The notes below the pieces were generated by a model, which was given only the letters and a program-made list of their open reading frames with translations, was not told the DNA's origin and did not search any database. This document shows, in pieces, positions 17,132 to 25,282 of a stretch of 64,000 nucleotides of DNA (positions are counted from its first letter, which is position 1; the number at the start of each line of letters is the position of its first letter). The position numbers and the translations under genes are program-made. Source of the stretch: Nocardia higoensis NBRC 100133 (GTDB lineage Bacteria > Actinomycetota > Actinomycetes > Mycobacteriales > Mycobacteriaceae); assembly GCF_000308595.1 (NCBI RefSeq), contig NZ_BAGA01000184.1, positions 1 to 64,000 of the forward strand, read 5' to 3'.

Positions 17132-18058
17132 TCAGCCCGCCTGCGGGATGAACGCCTTCAACGGCTCGGAGCCGGACTGATCGTGGCCCCAGTACGCGTC
17201 CGCGGTGATCTCCTCGGAGGTGTAGTAGCGCTCGTCCACCAGCATGCCCTCGGTGCCGAACTCGAGATCCCAGCCACCGGGGGCACGGACATAGAACGAG
17301 ATCATCTTGTCGTTGGTGTGCCTGCCCAGCGTGGAGGAGATCGAGAACTTCTGCCGGTTCACCCGGTCCAGCGCCTGGCCGACCGCGTCGAGGGTGTCGA
17401 CCTCGGTCATCAGGTGCACCAGGCCGGGCTCCTCCGTCGGCGGGGCCGGGCAGAGCGCGAGGCTGTGGTGGCGCTGATTGATGCCGAGGAAACGCACCCG
17501 GCTCACCCCCTCCTCGTCCAGCCGGATCGAACCGCGGGGCAGGAATCCCAGCACCCGGGTGTAGAAGTCATACGATTCGGCGAACTTCGCCGAGGGCAGC
17601 ACCACATGGCCGAGGCCGTGCGCGCCGGTCACCCACCGCCCGGCGAACGGAGTCACCAGCGGACTGTGGTCGAGCACCGGACCGAAGAACACCTCCAGGC
17701 GGGTCCCGGCCGGATCGTCGAACGCGATGGCCTGCTCCACGTCCAGGTAGGCGCATTCCTCGCGCGAGAGCACCGCGACGGCGCGTCCGGACTTCTCCAC
17801 CGCCTCGCGCACCCGAGCCAGCGCGAACTCGTCGCGCACTTCCCAGCCGACGGCCAGCGCCTTGTCGGAATCTCCGGGCAGCACCGCGATGCGGGCGCGG
17901 CGTTCGTCGACGCGGGCGTAGAGCGCGTCCGGGTCCGGGCCGGAGCCCACCGCCATGCCGAGACCGTCGATGAGCAGCTCGCGCCAGCGCGCGACATCCT
18001 GGCTCTGGACGCGGAGATATCCGAGACCGCGCAGTTCTGTTCTGGGGAGTTCTGTCAT
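17132..18058 (-). CDS. hsaC: Extradiol ring-cleavage dioxygenase (HsaC/BphC type)
   Basis: A 308-residue type I extradiol dioxygenase made of two vicinal-oxygen-chelate modules. The Fe(II) ligands fit His151 (HGLGH), His215 (GLVHL) and Glu266 (WDLEFG). HsaC cleaves the catechol 3,4-DHSA during steroid ring A degradation, and BphC does the same to dihydroxybiphenyl. The presence of HsaA- and HsaD-like genes nearby supports the steroid-type assignment. It follows the hsaA-like gene with a 27-base gap on the same strand, so the two form an operon. Confidence 0.88.
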   Translation of the reverse strand: MTELPRTELRGLGYLRVQSQDVARWRELLIDGLGMAVGSGPDPDALYARVDERRARIAVLPGDSDKALAVGWEVRDEFALARVREAVEKSGRAVAVLSREECAYLDVEQAIAFDDPAGTRLEVFFGPVLDHSPLVTPFAGRWVTGAHGLGHVVLPSAKFAESYDFYTRVLGFLPRGSIRLDEEGVSRVRFLGINQRHHSLALCPAPPTEEPGLVHLMTEVDTLDAVGQALDRVNRQKFSISSTLGRHTNDKMISFYVRAPGGWDLEFGTEGMLVDERYYTSEEITADAYWGHDQSGSEPLKAFIPQAG

Positions 18059-18085
18059 TTTCTCGTCCTCGAAAGTGATGGGGCG

Positions 18086-19258
18086 TCAGATCATCGCGCG
18101 GTACGGACCCTGCGGGTCACCGCCGAGCTGGGCGAGGGCGGCGGCGTGATAGGTCGTGCCGGGCACGTGGATGGCGTGGGTCAGGCCGACATGCGCGTCA
18201 CGCCAGAACCGCTGCATCGGCGTCTTCAGGTGCACCGCCGCGCCGCCCGCCCGGGCGAAGACCTCGTCCATCGCCCGCACCGCGCGCCAGGCGGACGAGA
18301 TCTGGGTGCGCCTGCCGATCGCGCGTTCCTCGAACCCGACTTCCTCGCCGCGCTCGGTCTTGTCCCAGAACCGGTCGACCGTCTCGAGCAACGCCAGGCG
18401 CGCGGCATTGATCTCCGAGGCCGCCTCGCTGATGGCGAACAAGACGTAGGGATCCTCTTTGATGGGCACGCCGGTGACCTGGACGCGCTCTTTCTGAGCC
18501 GCGATGTAGCAGGCCAGCGCACCCTCGGTCATCCCGATCAGCGACGAGGTGATGCCCAGCGGGAAGATGCACGAGAACGGGAAGCGGTAGAGCGTCTCGT
18601 CGCGACCCGCGTGCCGCCAGCCGTTGCCGCTGAGCACGATGTCGGCGTCGATCGTGCGGTGCTGCGGCAGGAACGCGTCCTTCACGATCAGATCCTTGGA
18701 ACCGGTCGCGCGCAGCCCGATCACATTCCAGCTGTCGTGGTCGATCTCGTAGTCCGAACGCGGCAGCACCACGTGCAGCACCTGGCCGGTGCGGGTGCCG
18801 TCCTTGTCGCAGACGGCGGCGCCGATCATCACCCAGCCGCAGTGGTCGGTGCCGGAGGAGAACGACCAGCGCCCGTTGAGGATGTAGCCGCCCTCCACGG
18901 GGACCGCGACTCCCATCGGGGCGTACGGCGAGGCCATCCACATGTCGTTGTCCTCGCCCCAGATCTCCTCCTGCGCCCGGGGATCGAAGAAGGCCAGCTC
19001 CCACGGATGGACGCCCACGATGCCGGCGACCCAGCCCGCCGCGCCGTCGATCGCGGCGAGCGCCATGATGGTTTCGGCGGCCTCGCGGGGATGGCCTTCG
19101 AATCCGCCGTACTCCTTCGGCTGGAACGTCCGGACGATGCCCGAATCACGCAGGTGCTTCGCCGTCGCGTCGGGCAGCCGCATCAGCGACTCGCCTTCGG
19201 CGGCTCCGGCGCGGATCTCCTCCGCGTGCTGCATGATGCTGTCCAATACGTGACCCAT
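18086..19258 (-). CDS. hsaA: Flavin-dependent monooxygenase, oxygenase subunit (HsaA type)
   Basis: A 390-residue protein with the acyl-CoA-dehydrogenase fold used by two-component phenol hydroxylases. GGFEGHPREAAETIMALA, GRWSFSSGTDHCGWV and the C-terminal RFWRDAHVGLTHAIH are typical of HsaA. It uses reduced FMN from a separate reductase (HsaB-like gene at 21708-22211) to hydroxylate a phenolic seco-steroid to a catechol, which HsaC then cleaves. The ATG at 19258 follows GGGAGAG; longer in-frame starts are not needed. It heads the hsaA-hsaC operon. Confidence 0.88.
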   Translation of the reverse strand: MGHVLDSIMQHAEEIRAGAAEGESLMRLPDATAKHLRDSGIVRTFQPKEYGGFEGHPREAAETIMALAAIDGAAGWVAGIVGVHPWELAFFDPRAQEEIWGEDNDMWMASPYAPMGVAVPVEGGYILNGRWSFSSGTDHCGWVMIGAAVCDKDGTRTGQVLHVVLPRSDYEIDHDSWNVIGLRATGSKDLIVKDAFLPQHRTIDADIVLSGNGWRHAGRDETLYRFPFSCIFPLGITSSLIGMTEGALACYIAAQKERVQVTGVPIKEDPYVLFAISEAASEINAARLALLETVDRFWDKTERGEEVGFEERAIGRRTQISSAWRAVRAMDEVFARAGGAAVHLKTPMQRFWRDAHVGLTHAIHVPGTTYHAAALAQLGGDPQGPYRAMI

Positions 19259-19348
19259 GGTGACTCTCCCTGGAATTCGGCCCCTCGTCGGACCGAGAAC
19301 TTCGTGTAGCCAGACACTTCCAGCGCAGAAGTGATCGCACATCCCGTT

Positions 19349-19363
19349 TACCGTTGAGCGGAA
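19349..19363. promoter_or_regulatory. Candidate operator A of the catabolic regulon
   Basis: TACCGTTGAGCGGAA is a near-perfect dyad of the form TTCCG-N5-CGGAA. It lies in the 193-base control region between the divergent hsaA and SnoaL-type genes. The same central word TTGAG occurs in site C at 22343, read on the opposite strand. Confidence 0.5.
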
Positions 19364-19451
19364 CGCGCGAGGCCCGGATCGGCCGCGGCCGGTAGAACAG
19401 GACGCGGCCCCGCCCGAGCGGGCGCGGCGGAAACCTCCGGAAGGGATCGCT

Positions 19452-19937
19452 ATGACCGACACCGCAGACCAGCTGGCCGCCTTGCTCGACCGGGTGCGGG
19501 CGCTCGAGGACAAGGCCGCCGTCCACGATGTGCTCACCGCCTACGGCCCCGCGGTCGATGCCGGTGACGCCGAGACGGTCGGCCGGCTGTGGGCCGAGAA
19601 CGCGGTGTACGACATCGACATCCGGGTCATGGAGGGCCGCGAGGCGATCACCGAGATGGTCCGCACCGCACCGCATCAGGACTACATCCACGAAGGCTGC
19701 GGGCACCTGCTCGATCCCGTCCACATCCGGGTCGACGGCGACACTGCGGTGGCGACCTGCCATTCGTTGCTGTTGCGCCGCAATGCCGATGAGGATTCGT
19801 TCCGGGTGTGGCGGGTCACCGCCAACCGATTCGAACTCGCCCGTGTGGACGGCGCCTGGCTCATCACACGGCGCACGGCCCGGCTGCTGGACGGCAGCGC
19901 GGCCGGGCGTGAATTGCTGGCCCGCGCGGGCAGCTGA
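19452..19937 (+). CDS. SnoaL/NTF2-like protein 1
   Basis: A 161-residue protein of the cystatin-like alpha+beta barrel (SnoaL_4-type). The early helix LEDKAAVHDVLTAYGPAVDAGD and the strand GDTAVATCHSLLL are typical. Members act as cyclases, isomerases, dehydratases or small-molecule-binding subunits; ketosteroid isomerase has the same fold. It is divergent from hsaA. The catalytic role cannot be assigned from motifs alone. Confidence 0.8.
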   Translation: MTDTADQLAALLDRVRALEDKAAVHDVLTAYGPAVDAGDAETVGRLWAENAVYDIDIRVMEGREAITEMVRTAPHQDYIHEGCGHLLDPVHIRVDGDTAVATCHSLLLRRNADEDSFRVWRVTANRFELARVDGAWLITRRTARLLDGSAAGRELLARAGS

Positions 19938-20010
19938 TCCGTTCCGGCCGCGGGCCCGCGGAGGCGCCGGCGCGGGAGCGGTGCGCAACGCTCCGGCGCC
20001 GGGCGTCGGA

Positions 20011-21156
20011 TCAGCGCAGGCTGCCTTCGTGGACAGCCCGATCGAACGGCGTCAGCGGCCCACCGGTGCGCAGCGTCGTCGCCAGATCGGGGTCGGCCAG
20101 GTGCATGCGCCCGATCGCGATCAGGTCGAACTCGCCCGATCCGATGCGACGCTGCACCTCGCCCACATTGTCGACGACCTGCGCGCTGCCCTCGCTCCTG
20201 CTCTCGCGCAACGGTTTTCCGAGACCGACGCTGCCCACGGCCATCGCGTGCCTGCCGGTGAGCTTCTTGGCCCAGCCCGCCAGCGACAGGTCACTGCCCT
20301 CGAACGCCGGTAGGTCGAAGCGGCGGCTACTCGCGTCGAAGACGTCGACTCCGGCATCGGCCAGCGCCCCGAGGACGACCCGCAGTTCGTCCGGGGTCTC
20401 GGCGATGCGGGCGGTGTAGTCCTGCTGCTTGTGCTGGGAGAACCGGAAGAACAGGGGCAGATCGGCGCCGACGGCGGCCCGGACGGCGCGCACCACCTCC
20501 GCGGGAAAGCGGCTGCGGGCCCGCGCGTCTCCGCCCCAACGGTCCTCGCGGGTATTGGTGTCGTGCCACAGGAAGGCGTCGAGCAGATAGCCGTGCCCGC
20601 CGTGCAGCGCGATGCCGTCGAAACCCAGTTCGGCCGCACTCACCGCGGCCCGCACATAGGCCGCCAGCACGTCGTCGAGATCGGTGGCGGTCATCGGTGG
20701 GGTGGGTCGCGCGGCGCGATCGATGTACTCGGCGGAGTAGGAGGTGGTGCCCGCTGTGCCCCACCGCCCGGACGGCCGCATCGGCGTGATCGCCGGGTCG
20801 GTCTCGCCCATCGCGCCCCAGAGCGGCCCGACATGCCACAGCTGCGGAATGATCCGGCCGCCCGCCGCGTGTACCTCCTCGACCACGTGCCGCCATCCGC
20901 GCAGCGCGTCCGCGCCGTACATGCGCGGCACCCGCGGGTTGTCCACCGCGGCGGGATGCTCGACGGCGACGCCCTCGGTGATGATCAGGCCGGTGCCGCC
21001 CTCGGCGCGACGCCGGTAATACCGGGCGACATCGGGCCCGGGCACTCCACCCGGCGAGGCCGAGCGCGTCATCGCGGACATGACGATCCGGTTCGGCAGT
21101 TCCAGGGAACGGATGGCCAGCGGCTCGAAGAGCGCCGGGTGATGATCGGTCGTCAT
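20011..21156 (-). CDS. Old Yellow Enzyme family oxidoreductase in the catabolic cluster
   Basis: A 381-residue FMN/TIM-barrel oxidoreductase. NRIVMSAMTRSASPGG, FDGIALHGGHGYLLDAFLW and the C-terminal FDLIAIGRMHLADPDL mark the OYE-like family. The usual catalytic HGA(N/H) pair reads HGGH here, as in some larger dienoyl-reductase relatives. ATG 21156 lies two bases after the stop of the preceding SnoaL gene, so it is the third gene of the hsaB operon. It may saturate or isomerise an enone of the steroid-type substrate. Confidence 0.87.
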   Translation of the reverse strand: MTTDHHPALFEPLAIRSLELPNRIVMSAMTRSASPGGVPGPDVARYYRRRAEGGTGLIITEGVAVEHPAAVDNPRVPRMYGADALRGWRHVVEEVHAAGGRIIPQLWHVGPLWGAMGETDPAITPMRPSGRWGTAGTTSYSAEYIDRAARPTPPMTATDLDDVLAAYVRAAVSAAELGFDGIALHGGHGYLLDAFLWHDTNTREDRWGGDARARSRFPAEVVRAVRAAVGADLPLFFRFSQHKQQDYTARIAETPDELRVVLGALADAGVDVFDASSRRFDLPAFEGSDLSLAGWAKKLTGRHAMAVGSVGLGKPLRESRSEGSAQVVDNVGEVQRRIGSGEFDLIAIGRMHLADPDLATTLRTGGPLTPFDRAVHEGSLR

Positions 21157-21158
21157 GG

Positions 21159-21692
21159 TCACAGCGCTTTCGAGAAACGGAAGAAGTCCGCGGGGGCGTC
21201 GACCCGCAGCCGGGTGAGTTTGCGGTAGCTGATCAGCCATCGGCCCGCCACCTTGCGGTACTCCTCGTGATAGTGGCCGTACCCGTGCAGGTGCACGTCC
21301 TCGTCGCCGTCACGCCACCACAGCATGTCCTCCATCGCCCAGACGCCGCGGGCGGTGGTGGCCGAGGTCAGCTCGATCTCCGGGGTGTGCCCGTGATGCA
21401 CGGTGGTCACCGGCACCGGGCCGTCGAGGAGCGTGCGGATCGTGTCGGCCAGTACCTCGTTGCCGACCACCCGGTTGGCTGTGCCGCCGCTGCGGGGCTG
21501 TTTGTCGTCGGGTAGCCCGCCCCAGGTCTCGCTGATCACGTCCTCGGTGTGCAGCGAGGCGTACCTGTGCCACTGCTTGGTGTCCATGTACCGCAGGCGG
21601 GCGGCGAACACGCGCTTGATCTCCTCCACGGCCAGTGCGGCATCGGCGGCGGAAACGCCGGGCGGCAGGGAATTCGTCGTGTGATCCGGCAT
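21159..21692 (-). CDS. SnoaL/NTF2-like protein 2
   Basis: A 177-residue SnoaL_4-type protein, related in fold but distinct from the one at 19452. The N-terminal VEEIKRVFAARLRYMDTKQW and the core strand VHHGHTPEIELTSATTARGVW are visible. It sits between hsaB and the OYE gene with 15- and 2-base gaps, so co-expression is near certain. A role as hydratase or isomerase, or as a binding protein, is possible. Confidence 0.8.
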   Translation of the reverse strand: MPDHTTNSLPPGVSAADAALAVEEIKRVFAARLRYMDTKQWHRYASLHTEDVISETWGGLPDDKQPRSGGTANRVVGNEVLADTIRTLLDGPVPVTTVHHGHTPEIELTSATTARGVWAMEDMLWWRDGDEDVHLHGYGHYHEEYRKVAGRWLISYRKLTRLRVDAPADFFRFSKAL

Positions 21693-21707
21693 GCGGGGAA
21701 AACCTTT

Positions 21708-22211
21708 CTAGGCGCTGAGCAGATTCGCGGGCGTGCCGATGCCGAACTTGCCCCGGAAGAAGATCATCGGAGGCTTCTCAGCGACGGTCTCGAGTTCGAG
21801 TACACGGCCGATCACCACGTCGTGATCGCCGGCCGTGTACACCTCGTGCACCTCGGCGTGCAGCCGCGCGAGCACGGCGGGTAGCGACGGAGTCGACCAC
21901 TTCGACATCTCGCAGTCGAGTTCGTCGAACTTGCGACCGTCGCGCGAACCGAAGCGCGTGCACAGGTCGGTCTGGTCCTCGTTGAGCACATTGACGGTGA
22001 ACCGCCCGGACAGGCGGATCCGCGGCCAGGAGCGTCCCCGGTGATCGGCGCAGAAGAGGATGAGCGGCGGGTCAAGGGAGACCGAGGCGAAGGACTGACA
22101 TGCGAACCCGATCGGGCCCTGCTCGTCCATCCCGGTCACCACGGTCACTCCGCTGGCGAATTGGCCCAGTGCCCTGCGCATCTCGGCCGGTGAGACCGAT
22201 TCCATGGTCAT
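21708..22211 (-). CDS. hsaB: Flavin reductase (HsaB type)
   Basis: A 167-residue FMN-binding split-barrel reductase with the family motifs FASGVTVVTG, GFACQSFASVSLDPPLI, FTVNVL and the late DHDVVIGRV. It supplies reduced flavin to the HsaA-like oxygenase. The ATG at 22211 is preceded by GGAGG. It is the first gene of a three-gene operon and faces the hsaD operon across 189 bases. Confidence 0.86.
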   Translation of the reverse strand: MTMESVSPAEMRRALGQFASGVTVVTGMDEQGPIGFACQSFASVSLDPPLILFCADHRGRSWPRIRLSGRFTVNVLNEDQTDLCTRFGSRDGRKFDELDCEMSKWSTPSLPAVLARLHAEVHEVYTAGDHDVVIGRVLELETVAEKPPMIFFRGKFGIGTPANLLSA

Positions 22212-22303
22212 CCGACCCACCTCCGATTCGTTGTGTGGTCGAGGCTGGCGACTGCGTCGACGGCTGCGAGCGTATGGCCGCCCGATGGCGGTTCCCACTC
22301 TGC

Positions 22304-22357
22304 TCTCGCTCAGTGGAACCCCCGGGCCGAACGAATTCGCTGTCTCGCTCAACGGAA
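22304..22357. promoter_or_regulatory. Candidate operators B and C of the catabolic regulon
   Basis: Two copies of the regulon motif lie between the divergent hsaB and hsaD operons. Site B (22304-22318) is TCTCGCTCAGTGGAA and site C (22343-22357) is TCTCGCTCAACGGAA, both shown on the plus strand. Their starts are 39 bases apart. Paired sites on a divergent promoter suit one regulator controlling both operons. Confidence 0.5.
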
Positions 22358-22400
22358 GCCCGGCTGTGGCGCGCGCCGCAGCCTGGCACGCTCTGCGCTC

Positions 22401-23276
22401 ATGAGCACCGAGGTGAGCTACGCGGGCAGCCGCAGAGAACTCGAGACGAGTACGGGCGTCCTGCGCTATCACGAGGCGGGCGACGGGCCGCCGCTGTTGC
22501 TGCTGCACGGCTCCGGGCCGGGCGTCACCGGATGGCGCAACTACCGCGGGGTGCTGGGCGAACTCGCCGAGCACTTCCGGTGCCTGGTGCTGGAATTTCC
22601 CGGCTTCGGCGTGAGCGATCCGGCCGACGGCCACCCGATGGTGACGGCGGAATCGGCCGTCGGCGGCTTCCTCGACGGACTCGGTCTCGGCGCCGTCGAC
22701 ATGATCGGCAATTCGATGGGCGGGATCGTCGCGACGAAGGTCGCGATCGCCGAGCCGGAGCGGGTGCGCACGCTGGTCACCATCGGCGGCGTGGGCAAGA
22801 CCATCTTCTCCTCGGGCCCCAGCGAGGGCATCAAGCTGCTGATGGAATTCACCGACGATCCAACGCGCGAAGGTCTGATCCGCTGGCTGCTGTCGATGGT
22901 CCACGATCCCGCGCTGGTCACCCCGGAACTGATCGACGAGCGCTGGGAACTCGCCACCGAGCCCGCCACCCTCGAGATCGCGCGCCGGATGTACAGCAGC
23001 AAAGCCTTCGCCACCACGATCGCGGCGAACGCGCTCGCCGACGCGGTGCCCTACTGGGCGCAACTACACAAGGTGCAGGCCCCGACCCTGCTGACCTGGG
23101 GACGCGACGACCGGGTCAGCCCGGTGGACATGGCCGTGCTGCCGATGCGCGACATCCCGCGCGCCGAACTCCACGTGTTCCCGAACTGCGGGCACTGGGC
23201 CATGATCGAGGCCCGCGAGGCATGGCTGTCGGCCGTGCTGGCATTCCTGACCCGCAACCGTGCCGACGCCCGCTGA
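22401..23276 (+). CDS. hsaD: Meta-cleavage product hydrolase (HsaD/BphD type)
   Basis: A 291-residue alpha/beta hydrolase with oxyanion segment LLHGSGPGVTGW, nucleophile Ser105 in GNSMGG, acid Asp in WGRDDRV (236-237) and His265 in CGHW. It cleaves the C-C bond of the ring-fission product made by HsaC. No strong ribosome site precedes the ATG, so the transcript may be leaderless or weakly translated. It leads the hsaD-maoC-kshB transcript. Confidence 0.87.
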   Translation: MSTEVSYAGSRRELETSTGVLRYHEAGDGPPLLLLHGSGPGVTGWRNYRGVLGELAEHFRCLVLEFPGFGVSDPADGHPMVTAESAVGGFLDGLGLGAVDMIGNSMGGIVATKVAIAEPERVRTLVTIGGVGKTIFSSGPSEGIKLLMEFTDDPTREGLIRWLLSMVHDPALVTPELIDERWELATEPATLEIARRMYSSKAFATTIAANALADAVPYWAQLHKVQAPTLLTWGRDDRVSPVDMAVLPMRDIPRAELHVFPNCGHWAMIEAREAWLSAVLAFLTRNRADAR

Positions 23277-23303
23277 CCCGAGGCCCGACAAAGGAAATCC
23301 GCT

Positions 23304-24152
23304 GTGACGTCTACACCTTCACCTTCCGCCGAGGCCACCGCGGGCCGGTGGGCCGGCGCGGACCTCGGCACCCGCACCGTCGCCTACACCGAGCGCGACG
23401 CCATCCTCTACGCACTCGCGGTCGGCGCCAGGGCCACCGAACTCGATCTCGTCTTCGAAGACCGGCTCCGGGTGCTGCCGACCTTCGCGCTGACCGTGGC
23501 CCAGTGGGCTCCCGACGAACTCGGCGCGCGCGGCGCCTTCGACACCGCCACCGCCGTGCACGGCTCCCAGCAGCTCACCGTGCTCGCGCCGTTGCCCCGC
23601 AGCGGCGAGATCACGATGTCGGCGTCGGTCGGCGCGGTATGGGACAAGGGCGCCGCGGCGATTTTCGAGGTGGTGGTGCGCAGCGAGTACTTCGTCGCCA
23701 CCTGGTCGCTGTTCGCGCCCGGCGCGGGCGGCTTCGGCGGCGACCGGGGTCCCGCCAAACCGCCCGGCCCGCATGGCGACCCGACCATCGAGGGTCTGCT
23801 GCGCACCACCGAGAACCAGGCGGCGCTGTACCGGCTGACCGGGGACCGCCACCACATCCACATCGACCCCGAGGCCGCGGCCCGGATCGGTCAGCCGCGC
23901 CCCATCATGCACGGACTGTGCACGCTGGGTGCCGCCGCGGTGGAGATCGCCCGCCTGATCGGCGCGCATCCGGCGGATCTGAGCGCCCTCGAAGGCCGGT
24001 TCGCCGCCGTCGTTCATCCCGGGGAGGCGGCCCGGCTCGTCGTGTTCGGCGCGGCGCCGGAAGTCGAGTTCGAACTGATCAGAGAAGGCACACCGGTTAT
24101 TTCGGCCGGAAAGGCCGTGTTCGCCGAAGTGGAAGGGCAGCAGCCGCGATGA
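23304..24152 (+). CDS. MaoC-like double hot-dog hydratase
   Basis: A 282-residue protein with two hot-dog folds. The second contains the hydratase-2 motif region (TGDRHHIHIDPEAA, then PIMHGLCTLG), with His in the catalytic position. Such proteins hydrate 2-enoyl-CoA thioesters in steroid side-chain or ring degradation. The GTG start is preceded by AAAGGA. Its end overlaps kshB by four bases (ATGA). Confidence 0.85.
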   Translation: MTSTPSPSAEATAGRWAGADLGTRTVAYTERDAILYALAVGARATELDLVFEDRLRVLPTFALTVAQWAPDELGARGAFDTATAVHGSQQLTVLAPLPRSGEITMSASVGAVWDKGAAAIFEVVVRSEYFVATWSLFAPGAGGFGGDRGPAKPPGPHGDPTIEGLLRTTENQAALYRLTGDRHHIHIDPEAAARIGQPRPIMHGLCTLGAAAVEIARLIGAHPADLSALEGRFAAVVHPGEAARLVVFGAAPEVEFELIREGTPVISAGKAVFAEVEGQQPR

Positions 24153-25207
24153 CGACAATCGATCAGCCCGCGGTGGCGCGGAGTTCGCGTTCGGTCGTGG
24201 TGACCGTCGCCGCGGTGGTGGAGGAAACCGCCGACGCGCGCTCGCTGGTGTTCGACGTCCCCGCCGACCGCCGGGCCGAATTCTCGTACAAGCCGGGCCA
24301 ATTCCTCACGCTCCGCATCCCGAGCGATCGGACGGGATCGGTGGCCCGGTGCTACTCGCTGGCGAGTTCGCCCTTCGCCGACGAACCGCCGAAGGTGACC
24401 GTCAAGCGCACCCGCGACGGTTACGCCTCGAACTGGCTGTGCGACAACGTGGCGGCCGGCGACGCGATAGAGGTCCTCCCGCCCTCCGGGATCTTCACCC
24501 CCGCGGACCTGGACGAGGACATGCTGCTCTTCGCGGCGGGCAGCGGGATCACCCCGGTCCTGTCGATCCTGCGCTCGGCGCTGACCCAGGGCTCGGGCCG
24601 GGTGCGCCTCGTCTACGCCAACCGCGACGAGCAGTCGGTCATCTTCGCCGGCGAGCTCCGGGAGCTGTCCGAGAAGCACAGCGACCGCCTGTCGGTGACG
24701 CACTGGTTGGAGTCCGTGCAGGGTCTGCCCACCGCCGCGCAACTGGCCGCGCTGATCGCGCCCTATCAGGACCACGCGGTGTACATGTGCGGCCCGAAGC
24801 CGTTCATGGACGCCGTCCACGACGCCGCCGCCCGCACGGGCATCCCCCGCAACCGGGTGCACGCCGAGACCTTCACCTCCCTGTCGGGCGACCCCTTCGC
24901 CGAGGTGACCCTGCCCGACGCCGCCGACGACGCCGAGGCCGCGACCGTCTCGGTCGACCTCGACGGGGCGACGCACGAGCTCCGCTGGCCACGCTCGGCG
25001 ACCCTGGTCGACGTGCTGCTGTCCAAGGGCGTGACCGTGCCGTTCTCCTGCCGGGAGGGCGAATGCGGTTCCTGCGCGGCCACTTTGACAGCGGGCGAGG
25101 TCGACATGGGCAACTGCGGGGTACTCGACGAGCAGGACATCGCCGACGGGTACATCCTGGCCTGCCAGGCCCGGCCGATCAGTGACAACCTCAGCGTGGA
25201 GTTCTGA
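24149..25207 (+). CDS. kshB: 3-ketosteroid 9-alpha-hydroxylase, ferredoxin reductase component
   Basis: A 352-residue electron-transfer protein with an FAD domain (RCYSLASSP, residues about 65-75), an NAD(P) domain (AAGSGITPVLSIL and CGPKPFMD) and a C-terminal plant-type [2Fe-2S] domain with ligands Cys301, Cys306, Cys309 and Cys339. This is the KshB/HmpX domain order. It carries electrons from NADH to the KshA Rieske centre. It is translationally coupled to the MaoC gene, placing it in the hsaD transcript rather than next to kshA. Confidence 0.9.
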   Translation: MTTIDQPAVARSSRSVVVTVAAVVEETADARSLVFDVPADRRAEFSYKPGQFLTLRIPSDRTGSVARCYSLASSPFADEPPKVTVKRTRDGYASNWLCDNVAAGDAIEVLPPSGIFTPADLDEDMLLFAAGSGITPVLSILRSALTQGSGRVRLVYANRDEQSVIFAGELRELSEKHSDRLSVTHWLESVQGLPTAAQLAALIAPYQDHAVYMCGPKPFMDAVHDAAARTGIPRNRVHAETFTSLSGDPFAEVTLPDAADDAEAATVSVDLDGATHELRWPRSATLVDVLLSKGVTVPFSCREGECGSCAATLTAGEVDMGNCGVLDEQDIADGYILACQARPISDNLSVEF

Positions 25208-25234
25208 GCCGACCGTCGTGCTCGCCGTGTTCGA

Positions 25235-25262
25235 CTTCGCGGCATGTCGCCGACCCGCGAAG
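25235..25262. terminator. Hairpin between convergent genes
   Basis: An 8-bp inverted repeat (CTTCGCGG and CCGCGAAG) with a 12-base loop lies in the 75-base gap between kshB and the convergent VWA gene. It is a probable shared terminator. Confidence 0.45.
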
Positions 25263-25282
25263 CGACAGTGCGGGGCGGCCCG

